A stretch of DNA of 10,544 bases from DASPMP01 sp035626995 (lineage in GTDB: Bacteria; Gemmatimonadota; Gemmatimonadetes; Gemmatimonadales; Gemmatimonadaceae): positions 1 to 10,544 of the forward strand of contig DASPMP010000200.1 in assembly GCA_035626995.1 (NCBI GenBank), written 5' to 3'. Under the pieces are notes generated by a model. That model did no database searches. It was not told the origin of the DNA and was given only the letters and a program-made list of their open reading frames with translations. The stretch's first letter is position 1. Every line of letters begins with the position of its first letter. Both the position numbers and the translations under genes were made by a program. This document shows, one piece after another, positions 1-7,205 of this stretch.

Positions 1-5
1 CCATT

Positions 6-386
6 ATGCGCCTGATTCCGGCACTTGCCGCAGGTCTCCTGCTGCTGTCCGCCTGCCGCTCCGCGACTCGTCCGAGCCGGCCCAACCCCGAAGGTGGTGA
101 CCCATACCTTATAGTCGCCACTGAGCTGGAGAAGTCGCCCCGCGCCAACCTCTATGACGCCGTCTGGGAGCTTCGTCCCCGGTGGTTCACACGCTCCTCC
201 CGCGCTGATGTCGGCGACGTCATCGTCTACGTCGGCGATCAGCTGGTGGGACGGGCCGACGCCCTGCGTCGCTTCCAGACCACCCAGATCGCAGAGCTGC
301 GCTATCTCTCCCCCACCGAAGCCCAGGTCCGGTTCGGGCAGAACAATCGTGGTCGCCCTGCCATCCTCGTCGAATTGATTCGATAG
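6..386 (+). CDS. Small putative lipoprotein with a TonB-plug-like C-terminus
   Basis: A 126-residue protein of unknown function. Seen: a basic start (MRLIP), a hydrophobic core and the lipobox LSAC (Cys17), predicting lipidation and an envelope location. A short Arg/Pro-rich linker follows, then a domain from about residue 45 with YDAVWELRPRW, VIVYVGDQLVG and IAELRYLSPTEAQVRFG. The order 'display-type strand, then I-x-E-[IL]-RYLSPTEA-x-x-[RY]FG, then a terminal I-L-V strand' resembles the end of the plug domain of TonB-dependent receptors, but no barrel follows. Similar small lipoproteins are, as I recall, frequent in Gemmatimonadota. The ATG at base 6 is preferred because it gives a proper signal peptide; the upstream DNA is outside the window, so the ribosome binding site cannot be judged. 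It converges on the minus-strand gene ending at 424. The lipoprotein call is fairly sure; the plug resemblance is inference. Confidence 0.75.
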   Translation: MRLIPALAAGLLLLSACRSATRPSRPNPEGGDPYLIVATELEKSPRANLYDAVWELRPRWFTRSSRADVGDVIVYVGDQLVGRADALRRFQTTQIAELRYLSPTEAQVRFGQNNRGRPAILVELIR

Positions 387-408
387 AACGCTCTCGGCCT
401 CGAGCGTT
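387..408. terminator. Possible bidirectional hairpin between convergent genes
   Basis: Seen: a 7-bp perfect stem, AACGCTC (387-393) paired with GAGCGTT (402-408), with an 8-nt loop. It begins directly after the stop codon of the plus-strand lipoprotein and lies 15 bases from the end of the convergent minus-strand gene. There is no real T-tract on either strand, so termination is only suggested by position. Confidence 0.35.
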
Positions 409-423
409 GTTGACGTCGACGCC

Positions 424-825
424 TCATGGCTCCAGGAAACCAGTCGCGCGTGCGCTGAGTGTTGCCGCGCGCGGGTCATGCGAAAAGAAAAAGCCGCCGC
501 GAGACATGGATCCCGCAGCGAGATAGTCGATGCGCACCTGCGACGCCTCGATCAGCCTCTGGTCATCGCGCAATTCCGCGTGAAGCTGGATCGCCGACGC
601 TGGTGACCCGCCCGTGTTCCGAGCTTCGAAGTGCGCTGTGAATCCGCCCGCTGAGGCGGTGATCGAGTCCACGCGGACCGTGACCATCGGCGGCGGCGCA
701 TCGCCACGCGCCGCCTCGCGGCCAAAGTACCCGATGATGAAAATGAATCCGATCGCGCCAAGCGCGGCGACGATCCATTCGAACCGTGACACCTCGTCGT
801 CCTGCTGACCCTTTGCTTTCGTCAT
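424..825 (-). CDS. TIGR02588-family single-pass membrane protein
   Basis: A 133-residue protein of unknown function. Seen: a charged N-terminus (MTKAKGQQDDE), one membrane segment at about residues 17-35 (WIVAALGAIGFIFIIGYFG), then a roughly 90-residue soluble part beginning PPPMVTVRVDSI. That part contains HFEARNTGGSPAS and LHAELRD, a pattern typical of small extracellular beta-sandwich domains. The predicted topology is a short cytoplasmic tail and an exported domain. The start was placed at 825 because this ATG overlaps the stop of the upstream gene as ATGA, indicating translational coupling. The longer reading to 894 would run deep into the upstream gene. TIGR02588 proteins are known mainly as obligate two-gene-operon partners of TIGR02587 membrane proteins, which is what is found here. 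The family assignment is from memory of pattern and context. Confidence 0.72.
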   Translation of the reverse strand: MTKAKGQQDDEVSRFEWIVAALGAIGFIFIIGYFGREAARGDAPPPMVTVRVDSITASAGGFTAHFEARNTGGSPASAIQLHAELRDDQRLIEASQVRIDYLAAGSMSRGGFFFSHDPRAATLSARATGFLEP

Positions 826-1637
826 AGGACGAGCCGCGCCGCGGCGGCACCGATTGCGGAAGGAAACGCAAGCACCGCTGACAACCGCATCCATTCGTCG
901 ACCGACGCGCCATCGAAGCGTCCGAACGACCAGAGGACGAATGCGCTCACGATGAACGCAATGCAGTATCCCGGGACGCTAAAGCGAAGCAGAGCTCCCG
1001 ATGCCTTTCCCGCGTGGTGCCCACGGAACTCCACCGCAAAGACAAAACCGTGCATGACCAGCACGCTCACCAGCACCAGCAGCAGCATGTGCACGTCGGT
1101 CATCTTCGTCGCGATCAGCAGCACCTCTTCCGTCGGCGCAATGTTGAAGCCGAGGAACAGTGCGCCGGCGGCCATCAGGCCGAGCTCCGCCAGGTAGCCC
1201 GGATCGTCGTGATCGATCTCTGTGTTCCCTTTCTCCCCGTCGGCGCCCAGCTGGCTCTGCGCAAGCAGTGCCCCGATGCTCGCCGGCACGATCTGCAGCG
1301 CGAGCATTCCGAGCCACTCCCGCTGCGATACTCCAGGACGGAACACAGCGATGAGGGCAAGCACGACCGCCGCCGCGATTGCAGCAAGCGCAATAGCGAC
1401 GAAGGCGTCCACGACGTCATGAAACAACTGGGCGGTCTCCTCGAACCCCGAGTACGCCGACAGGAACACGAGCATCGGAAGAGTCGCCAGGAGCAACACC
1501 ACGATCCGATGCGGGTCGAGATGGCCGCCGAGCTCCCACATCTCCTTCGTCATGAGCATCGGCAGCGCGAAGATCGTCGCGCCGCCGAGGGCCCGCCCGG
1601 CCCCGATAAAAAACTTCCGATCCGCTTCAGCGCTCAT
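822..1637 (-). CDS. TIGR02587-family polytopic inner-membrane protein
   Basis: A 271-residue integral membrane protein of unknown function. Seen: seven to eight hydrophobic segments at about residues 14-34, 44-65, 76-99, 108-125, 148-175, 183-203, 217-238 and 250-271. A hydrophilic loop at 130-146 is rich in Asp/Glu (EIDHDDPG). Segment five carries FNIAPTEEV (164-172), an acidic pair next to a Pro inside the membrane, likely a functional or structural core. The length and the ATGA overlap with the downstream single-pass protein fit the TIGR02587/TIGR02588 pair, known only as a conserved operon in scattered bacteria. The start lies 37 bases beyond the atp terminator and has no strong ribosome binding site or clear promoter, so expression by read-through from the atp operon is possible. 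No transport substrate can be named. Confidence 0.72.
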   Translation of the reverse strand: MSAEADRKFFIGAGRALGGATIFALPMLMTKEMWELGGHLDPHRIVVLLLATLPMLVFLSAYSGFEETAQLFHDVVDAFVAIALAAIAAAVVLALIAVFRPGVSQREWLGMLALQIVPASIGALLAQSQLGADGEKGNTEIDHDDPGYLAELGLMAAGALFLGFNIAPTEEVLLIATKMTDVHMLLLVLVSVLVMHGFVFAVEFRGHHAGKASGALLRFSVPGYCIAFIVSAFVLWSFGRFDGASVDEWMRLSAVLAFPSAIGAAAARLVL

Positions 1638-1674
1638 GGACGCATCTCACGCGGCGAGGACTGTCGAGGATAAC

Positions 1675-1703
1675 GAAAAAGCCCGCCAGGGGCAGGCTTT
1701 TTC
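1675..1703 (-). terminator. Intrinsic terminator of the atpAGDC operon
   Basis: Seen: a perfect 9-bp stem, GAAAAAGCC (1675-1683) against GGCTTTTTC (1695-1703), with three more G-C pairs inside after one mismatch and a 3-nt loop. On the minus strand it follows the atpC stop by 19 bases and ends in a run of five T. The A-run on the other side makes it potentially bidirectional. Its presence also shows that atpC really ends where annotated. Confidence 0.85.
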
Positions 1704-1722
1704 GGGATGCTGGCAGCGCGAC

Positions 1723-1980
1723 TCAGGTCTGGGCCGAACCGCGTTCCGTCACCACACGGACCTGATTGTTGATTACCTGCAGGAAGCCACCCTCGATCGC
1801 AAAGCGACGAGCGCCGCCCGCGGCATCGATGCGCAGCTGTCCCTTGCCGAGCAGCGTCATCATTGGCGCGTGACCGGTGAGAATGCCGACCTCGCCGTCG
1901 TACGCCGGCACCACGACCGACTCCGCGTCGCCCTCAAAGAGCGACGCCTCGGGAGAAATGACTGACACGTGTAGGGACAT
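1723..1980 (-). CDS. atpC: ATP synthase F1 epsilon subunit, short form
   Basis: Epsilon subunit of the F1 rotor stalk, which couples gamma to the c-ring. Seen: 85 residues containing the complete N-terminal beta-sandwich domain, with hallmark segments VSVISPEASLFEGDAESVVVP, DGEVGILTGHAPM and a Gly-Gly near residue 65 (IEGGFLQVINNQVRVV). The usual 130-140-residue protein has a second, two-helix C-terminal domain that can inhibit ATP hydrolysis; that domain is absent here. The stop is followed 19 bases later by a terminator, so this is neither a frameshift nor a window-edge effect. Short epsilon forms are known in other phyla such as Chlorobi and Bacteroidetes. The gene lies 18 bases after atpD, and that spacer consists largely of two GCCGAGA heptamers supplying GAGAG as a possible ribosome binding site. 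Confidence 0.93.
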   Translation of the reverse strand: MSLHVSVISPEASLFEGDAESVVVPAYDGEVGILTGHAPMMTLLGKGQLRIDAAGGARRFAIEGGFLQVINNQVRVVTERGSAQT

Positions 1981-1998
1981 ATGCTCTCGGCTCTCGGC
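1981..1998 (-). repeat. GCCGAGA heptamer pair forming the atpD-atpC spacer
   Basis: Seen: read on the minus strand, two perfect GCCGAGA units (1985-1998) begin immediately after the atpD TAA and are followed by GCAT and the atpC ATG. The purine runs GAGAG are the only Shine-Dalgarno-like sequence for atpC. The same heptamer dimer occurs at 7170-7183. Confidence 0.7.
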
Positions 1999-3426
1999 TT
2001 AGCCCTGCATCTTCCGGGCGTTCTCGATCACGTCATCCGCGCCGCCCGCCATGAAGAAGGCCTGCTCCGGATACTGATCGAACTCGCCAGCCACCAGCCG
2101 CTCGAACGAGCTGATGGTCTCCTCGAGCTTCACGTACTTCCCCTTGATTCCCGTGAACTGCTCGGCCACGGAGAAGGGCTGCGACATGAAGCGCTGCAGG
2201 CGACGCGCGCGTCCCACGATCTTCTTGTCGTCCTCGGACAGCTCGTCCATGCCGAGGATGGCGATGATGTCCTGGAGCTCCTTGTACCGCTGCAGCACCT
2301 TCTGCACGTCAGTCGCCACCTTGTAGTGCCGGGCGCCGATGAATTGCGCGTCGAGAATGCGCGAGCCAGACGCCAGCGGATCCACCGCGGGATAGATGCC
2401 CAGCTCCGTGATTGCGCGCGAGAGCACAACGGTCGCGTCCAGGTGAGCGAATGCCGTGGCGGGGGCAGGATCGGTGATGTCGTCCGCGGGTACGTAGATG
2501 GCCTGCACCGACGTGATCGAGCCGTTCTTCGTCGAGGTGATGCGCTCCTGCAGGTCGCCCATCTCGGTCGCGAGCGTCGGCTGATATCCCACGGCGCTCG
2601 GCATGCGGCCCAGGAGCGCGGACACTTCCGAGCCCGCCTGGGTGAACCGGAAGATGTTGTCGATGAATACCAGCACGTCCGCGTTTTCCTTGTCGCGGAA
2701 GTACTCGGCCACCGTCAGGCCCGACAGGCCGACGCGAAGGCGCGCGCCCGGCGGCTCGTTCATCTGGCCGTAGATCAGCGCGCAGGAGTTGATGACCCCC
2801 GACTCCTTCATTTCGAGATACAAGTCGTTCCCTTCGCGGGTGCGCTCACCCACGCCGCAGAACACCGACTTTCCGCCGTGCCCCTTGGCGACGTTGTTGA
2901 TGAGCTCCATGATCACGACGGTCTTGCCGACGCCCGCGCCGCCGAACAGCCCGATCTTTCCACCCTTCACGAACGGGGCGAGGAGGTCGATGACTTTGAT
3001 GCCCGTCTCGAAGATTTCCGTCTTGGGCTCGAGGGCGACGAAGTCCGGGCGCTTCCGATGAATGGGCCAGCGGGTGACGCTCTTCGGGATGGCCGGGCCG
3101 TTGTCCACCGGCTCGCCAAGCACGTTGAGGATCCGGCCCAGCGCCGGCGCGCCCACGGGGACGGCGATTGCCGCGCCTGTGTCGATGACGTCCATGCCGC
3201 GCACGACACCGTCGGTGCTGGACATCGCCACCGCGCGCACCTGGTTGCGGCCCACGTGCTGCTGCACTTCGACCGTCACCTTGATGTCGTCGCCGCCATC
3301 GGACTTCGAGTTGATCTCGAGGGCATTGTACAGCTCGGGGAGCTGCTCGGATTCGAATTCAACGTCGAGCACGGGGCCGATGACCTGAACCACTTTGCCG
3401 ACGTTCTGCTTGACCGCTGTCGCCAT
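1999..3426 (-). CDS. atpD: ATP synthase F1 beta subunit
   Basis: Catalytic beta subunit of the F1 hexamer (alpha3 beta3); binds and converts ADP plus phosphate to ATP at the inner membrane. Seen: 475 residues, the normal family length. Domains: an N-terminal beta-barrel (about 8-88), a nucleotide-binding domain (about 90-370) with Walker A GGAGVGKT (162-169), GVGERTREGNDLY (191-203) carrying the catalytic Glu194, and the Walker B region VLVFIDNIFR (251-260), then a C-terminal helical domain with the DELSEDD motif (394-400) that contacts the rotor. The signature PAVDPLASGSR is at 346-356. All key residues are intact. It starts 8 bases after atpG (TAG, then AAAAGAAC, then ATG), so it is co-transcribed and probably translationally coupled. 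Confidence 0.98.
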   Translation of the reverse strand: MATAVKQNVGKVVQVIGPVLDVEFESEQLPELYNALEINSKSDGGDDIKVTVEVQQHVGRNQVRAVAMSSTDGVVRGMDVIDTGAAIAVPVGAPALGRILNVLGEPVDNGPAIPKSVTRWPIHRKRPDFVALEPKTEIFETGIKVIDLLAPFVKGGKIGLFGGAGVGKTVVIMELINNVAKGHGGKSVFCGVGERTREGNDLYLEMKESGVINSCALIYGQMNEPPGARLRVGLSGLTVAEYFRDKENADVLVFIDNIFRFTQAGSEVSALLGRMPSAVGYQPTLATEMGDLQERITSTKNGSITSVQAIYVPADDITDPAPATAFAHLDATVVLSRAITELGIYPAVDPLASGSRILDAQFIGARHYKVATDVQKVLQRYKELQDIIAILGMDELSEDDKKIVGRARRLQRFMSQPFSVAEQFTGIKGKYVKLEETISSFERLVAGEFDQYPEQAFFMAGGADDVIENARKMQG

Positions 3427-3434
3427 GTTCTTTT

Positions 3435-4304
3435 CTATCCCTCGAGTGCCGCGGAGCCGCCGACAATCTCGGCGATCTCCTGCGTGATTTGCGCCTGTCG
3501 GGCGCGGTTGTACGTGCGCTTCAGGATGTTCAGCATCTCACCCGCGTTGTCCGTCGCGTTCTTCATCGCCGTGCGCTGCGCGCTGTAAAAGCCCGCGATC
3601 GTGTCGACCATCGCGCGATAGACAGCGTTCCTGACGTACGACGGCAGCAGCTCCTTGAGAATTGCCTCCGCCGACGGCTTGAGGATGTAGTCCGGCGCCG
3701 GCCCAGATTTTTTCTCGGGAACCGCAACGGGCAGGACGCGCGTCGCTGTCGCCGGCGTGGAGAGTGCCGAGACAAAGCGGGCCGCGACGACGTAGACCGC
3801 GTCCAAAGTTCCTGCCGCAAAGTCCTGCATCAGCTTGTCGACAATCTCTGCCGCGATCTTGCCGGTCGGCGCATCGCCGATGTCGATGCGACTCGATGCG
3901 ACGGGACGATTCACGTACCGCAGGTAGCCAAGGCCTTTCTTGCCGACGGCGTGAACTTCGACGGTCGTCCCCTCGGCCTCGAGCTTCTGGATGAGGCTGC
4001 GGGATTCCTTGATGATGTTCGAGTTGAAGGCGCCGGCGAGCCCGCGGTTGCCGGTGAACATGATCACCGCCGCGCGTTTGGCGGCGCCGGACGGCTGCCG
4101 GAGGAGCGGGAACCGCTCCGCCAACTCCGCCGAGTACAGCCCGGAGATGACGTCCGTGAGCGCGTTCGCATACGGCCGCGCCGCGACGACGCGATCCTGC
4201 GCGCGCTTCATCTTGGACGTCGCGACCATCTCCATCGTCCGCGTGATTTTGCGGGTGTTCTCGACGGACTTGATGCGACCCTTCAGCTCACGACCCTTGG
4301 CCAT
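3435..4304 (-). CDS. atpG: ATP synthase F1 gamma subunit
   Basis: Central rotor shaft of F1; its coiled coil turns inside the alpha/beta ring and links c-ring rotation to catalysis. Seen: 289 residues, normal for the family. The N-terminal helix contains the hallmark LKGRIKSVENTRKIT and TMEMVATSKMKRAQ. The central globular Rossmann-like part includes FTGNRGLAGAFNSNII. The C-terminal helix contains AQRTAMKNATDNAGEM and LKRTYNRARQAQITQEI, followed by EIVGGSAAL, the conserved family end. The start is three bases after the atpA stop (TGA, TTT, ATG) with no obvious Shine-Dalgarno, so translation probably depends on ribosomes finishing atpA. Nothing is unusual apart from a short Ala/Lys-rich segment near residue 200. 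Confidence 0.97.
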   Translation of the reverse strand: MAKGRELKGRIKSVENTRKITRTMEMVATSKMKRAQDRVVAARPYANALTDVISGLYSAELAERFPLLRQPSGAAKRAAVIMFTGNRGLAGAFNSNIIKESRSLIQKLEAEGTTVEVHAVGKKGLGYLRYVNRPVASSRIDIGDAPTGKIAAEIVDKLMQDFAAGTLDAVYVVAARFVSALSTPATATRVLPVAVPEKKSGPAPDYILKPSAEAILKELLPSYVRNAVYRAMVDTIAGFYSAQRTAMKNATDNAGEMLNILKRTYNRARQAQITQEIAEIVGGSAALEG

Positions 4305-4307
4305 AAA

Positions 4308-5876
<1,569 letters not shown>

Positions 5877-5905
5877 AAATGAGCGTAGTCAGTTCGGGGC
5901 GGAGA

Positions 5906-5919
5906 CTCCCCGTTGGGAG
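5906..5919. other. Small hairpin in the atpA leader
   Basis: Seen: CTCCC (5906-5910), loop CGTT, GGGAG (5915-5919), directly adjoining the palindromic operator and lying at the predicted 5' end of the atp messenger. It could stabilise the transcript end or be incidental. Confidence 0.3.
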
Positions 5920-5939
5920 CTTGTGAAAAATATCACAAG
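5920..5939. promoter_or_regulatory. Rex/CRP-like palindromic operator upstream of atpA
   Basis: Seen: CTTGTGA, six bases, TCACAAG, a perfect 7-6-7 inverted repeat. The inner 18 bases match the Rex consensus TTGTGAA-N4-TTCACAA at all fixed positions but one, and equally match TGTGA-N6-TCACA of the CRP family. The predicted atpA -10 hexamer is the six-base centre of the palindrome, so a bound protein would block polymerase. That geometry favours a repressor such as Rex (NADH-sensing) over a CRP-type activator. No regulator gene is visible nearby. Confidence 0.6.
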
Positions 5940-5955
5940 GGGGCGCGGCGCTCAA
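5927..5955 (-). promoter_or_regulatory. Predicted sigma-70-type promoter of atpAGDC
   Basis: Seen on the minus strand: TTGAGC (5950-5955), exactly 17 bases, then TATTTT (5927-5932); each hexamer matches the TTGACA/TATAAT consensus at four of six positions. The implied start near 5920 gives a leader of about 43 bases before atpA. This is inference from sequence; transcript start mapping would settle it. Confidence 0.5.
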
Positions 5956-5981
5956 GAAGGCCGCATTTCCCGCACCGCTGC

Positions 5982-6572
5982 TCAGGGGGTCGGTGCCCGA
6001 AACCCTGCGTCCGGCATGCGGCACTCCGGCGGGATGTCCGGCTTGAGCTGGTCCTGGGGCACGAAGGCGCCGGTGTTCGCAATGCACTTGCCGACGAACT
6101 CGCCTGTAACGGCGAGAGTCGCACCGACGGAGTCCACGCCGCTGAGGTTCACCTTTCCGGAGAGGCTCATCTCATTGGACTTCTGCTTCTCGGGCCCAGT
6201 CGTGAACAGGTCGCCCGTCACCACGAAACGGCGGGTACCGACGAACATTGCCGCCGCGATCTGGCCCAGCTCATCACCCACCGTGACCGGAACGCCGGGA
6301 ATCCCACCGCGCACCATCTGGATGCGCGGAGTCGTTGAGAGGGGGCCGCCATCGGTCAGCACGAGGGAAAACCTGCCGGTGCCCGGATCGATCATGAAGT
6401 ACGCGCACCCGACGAGCGTGTCGCTCACGAGCCCCGTCGCGCGGCCGCGGAACCAGCCGAAGTACGCGCCTGCACCGCAGTCGACGGACAGGTCCGGATC
6501 GGTGATGTCAAAACAGCTCGCCGCCGTTGCCAACGCGATGACTCCCCAGGTGTACATCGAGGCGCGCTTCAT
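5982..6572 (-). CDS. Putative lipoprotein of unknown function
   Basis: A 196-residue protein I do not recognise. Seen: MKRASMYTWGVIALATAASC, a short basic start, a hydrophobic stretch and Cys20 in a lipobox-like AASC, suggesting export and lipidation. The mature part is rich in Gly, Val and Thr with alternating hydrophobic residues (GRFSLVLTDGG, RRFVVTGDLFTTG, MSLSGKVNLSG), consistent with a beta-sandwich or barrel-like fold, and ends in a Pro-rich tail. Cys residues at about 20, 32, 54, 170 and 186 could form disulphides. The start at 6572 is chosen over 6650 because ACGGAG sits seven bases upstream and only this start gives a clean signal peptide. It runs toward atpA in the same direction, and I see no convincing terminator between them. 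It is divergent from the S23-type gene. Confidence 0.7.
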   Translation of the reverse strand: MKRASMYTWGVIALATAASCFDITDPDLSVDCGAGAYFGWFRGRATGLVSDTLVGCAYFMIDPGTGRFSLVLTDGGPLSTTPRIQMVRGGIPGVPVTVGDELGQIAAAMFVGTRRFVVTGDLFTTGPEKQKSNEMSLSGKVNLSGVDSVGATLAVTGEFVGKCIANTGAFVPQDQLKPDIPPECRMPDAGFRAPTP

Positions 6573-6715
6573 CGACCCGCTCCGTAGCTGTGTGAGATGT
6601 CCGGCTCCCCGGTGAAACCTCACGATGCGCACGCCGCGCCACATCGGCAAGGAATTGGGGGGTCCGGCAGGGCATCGGTGACGCGCGGGTGACGGCCTGG
6701 AGGCATAGTGGCTCC
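6573..6715. other. Divergent intergenic region
   Basis: 143 bases separating the minus-strand lipoprotein from the plus-strand four-helix gene; it must hold both promoters. I could not find a convincing -35/-10 pair for either direction. The plus-strand gene has GGAGG at 6699-6703, 12 bases before its ATG, a slightly long spacing. Confidence 0.4.
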
Positions 6716-7105
6716 ATGGGCGTGGGACTGAAGGACCTGCGAGTCTGGCAGGAGGCGGTGGCGCTGGGCGCGGAAGTCATTCGCGGCCTGCGGGCCACCA
6801 ACCGGCGGGAGATCAAATCCATTAGCGAGCACACGATGCTCACGGCGATGGTGCTGGCCGAGCATATCGCTGAGGGCTATGGACGGTATGCGCCGGGGGA
6901 GCAGCGGCAGATGTATCGTGCGGCGAAGCGCGACCTGTTGCGGCTGGAGACGGATCTTGCGGTCGCGCGACAAGCGGACCTGTTGTCCGTTACGCATCAC
7001 GCACAGCTCGTTGCACGAATGCAGACCGTGAATCGGTTGCTCTCCGGCTTCCTGGTGTACCTCGATCGACAGCTCGGCTCTGAAGATCTGACGGCCAAGA
7101 GCTGA
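6716..7105 (+). CDS. S23/IVS-type four-helix bundle protein
   Basis: A 129-residue, mostly helical protein of the 23S rRNA-intervening-sequence ('S23', four helix bundle) family. Seen: the family opening LKDLRVWQEAVALGAEV (helix 1), ISEHTMLTAMVLAEHIAEGYGR (helix 2 with the hallmark IAEGYGR at 51-57), AKRDLLRLETDLAVA (helix 3, where family members commonly have a small-residue/E-x-x-x-x-L pattern) and a long last helix with NRLLSGFLVYLDRQL. The family fold forms pentameric barrels and is shared with Avd, the accessory protein of diversity-generating retroelements; the function of stand-alone members is unknown. There is no rRNA or reverse transcriptase here. The ATG at 6716 is preferred to the GTG at 6689 because the family motif begins right after it and GGAGG lies upstream. 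Its last codons are part of the heptad repeat array that follows. Confidence 0.85.
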   Translation: MGVGLKDLRVWQEAVALGAEVIRGLRATNRREIKSISEHTMLTAMVLAEHIAEGYGRYAPGEQRQMYRAAKRDLLRLETDLAVARQADLLSVTHHAQLVARMQTVNRLLSGFLVYLDRQLGSEDLTAKS

Positions 7106-7204
7106 CGTCTAGGAGCTGAAGGCCAACAGCTAAAGGCCAAGAGCTAAAAGCCCAGACATAACGGCCATAGCCGAGAGCCGAGAGTCGGCAGCCCGCAGCC
7201 GCTG
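7094..7204. repeat. Degenerate period-7 repeat array
   Basis: Seen: sixteen consecutive units, nearly all seven bases long, with plus-strand consensus G-C-Y-R-A-N-R: for example GCCAAGA, GCTGACG, GCTGAAG, GCCAACA, GCTAAAG, GCCAAGA, GCTAAAA, GCCCAGA, then GCCGAGA twice, GTCGGCA and GCCCGCA. One unit (7164-7169) is six bases. The array starts inside the end of the S23-type gene and fills the whole gap to the convergent regulator gene. A GCCGA/TCGGC hairpin (7177-7189) arises from adjacent units and could act as a weak bidirectional terminator. Confidence 0.75.
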
Positions 7205-7205
7205 A

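Noticed and set aside
1723..1980. Frameshifted full-length epsilon subunit
   Set aside because: The stop is followed within 19 bases by a perfect terminator, leaving no room for a lost C-terminal domain.
5920..5939. FNR site
   Set aside because: FNR needs TTGAT-N4-ATCAA half-sites; the palindrome has TTGTGA/TCACAA instead.
6716..7105. Avd protein of a diversity-generating retroelement
   Set aside because: No reverse transcriptase, template repeat or variable target gene is present; the sequence fits the general S23-type family.
7094..7204. CRISPR array
   Set aside because: Units are only seven bases, contiguous and without spacers; no cas genes are present.
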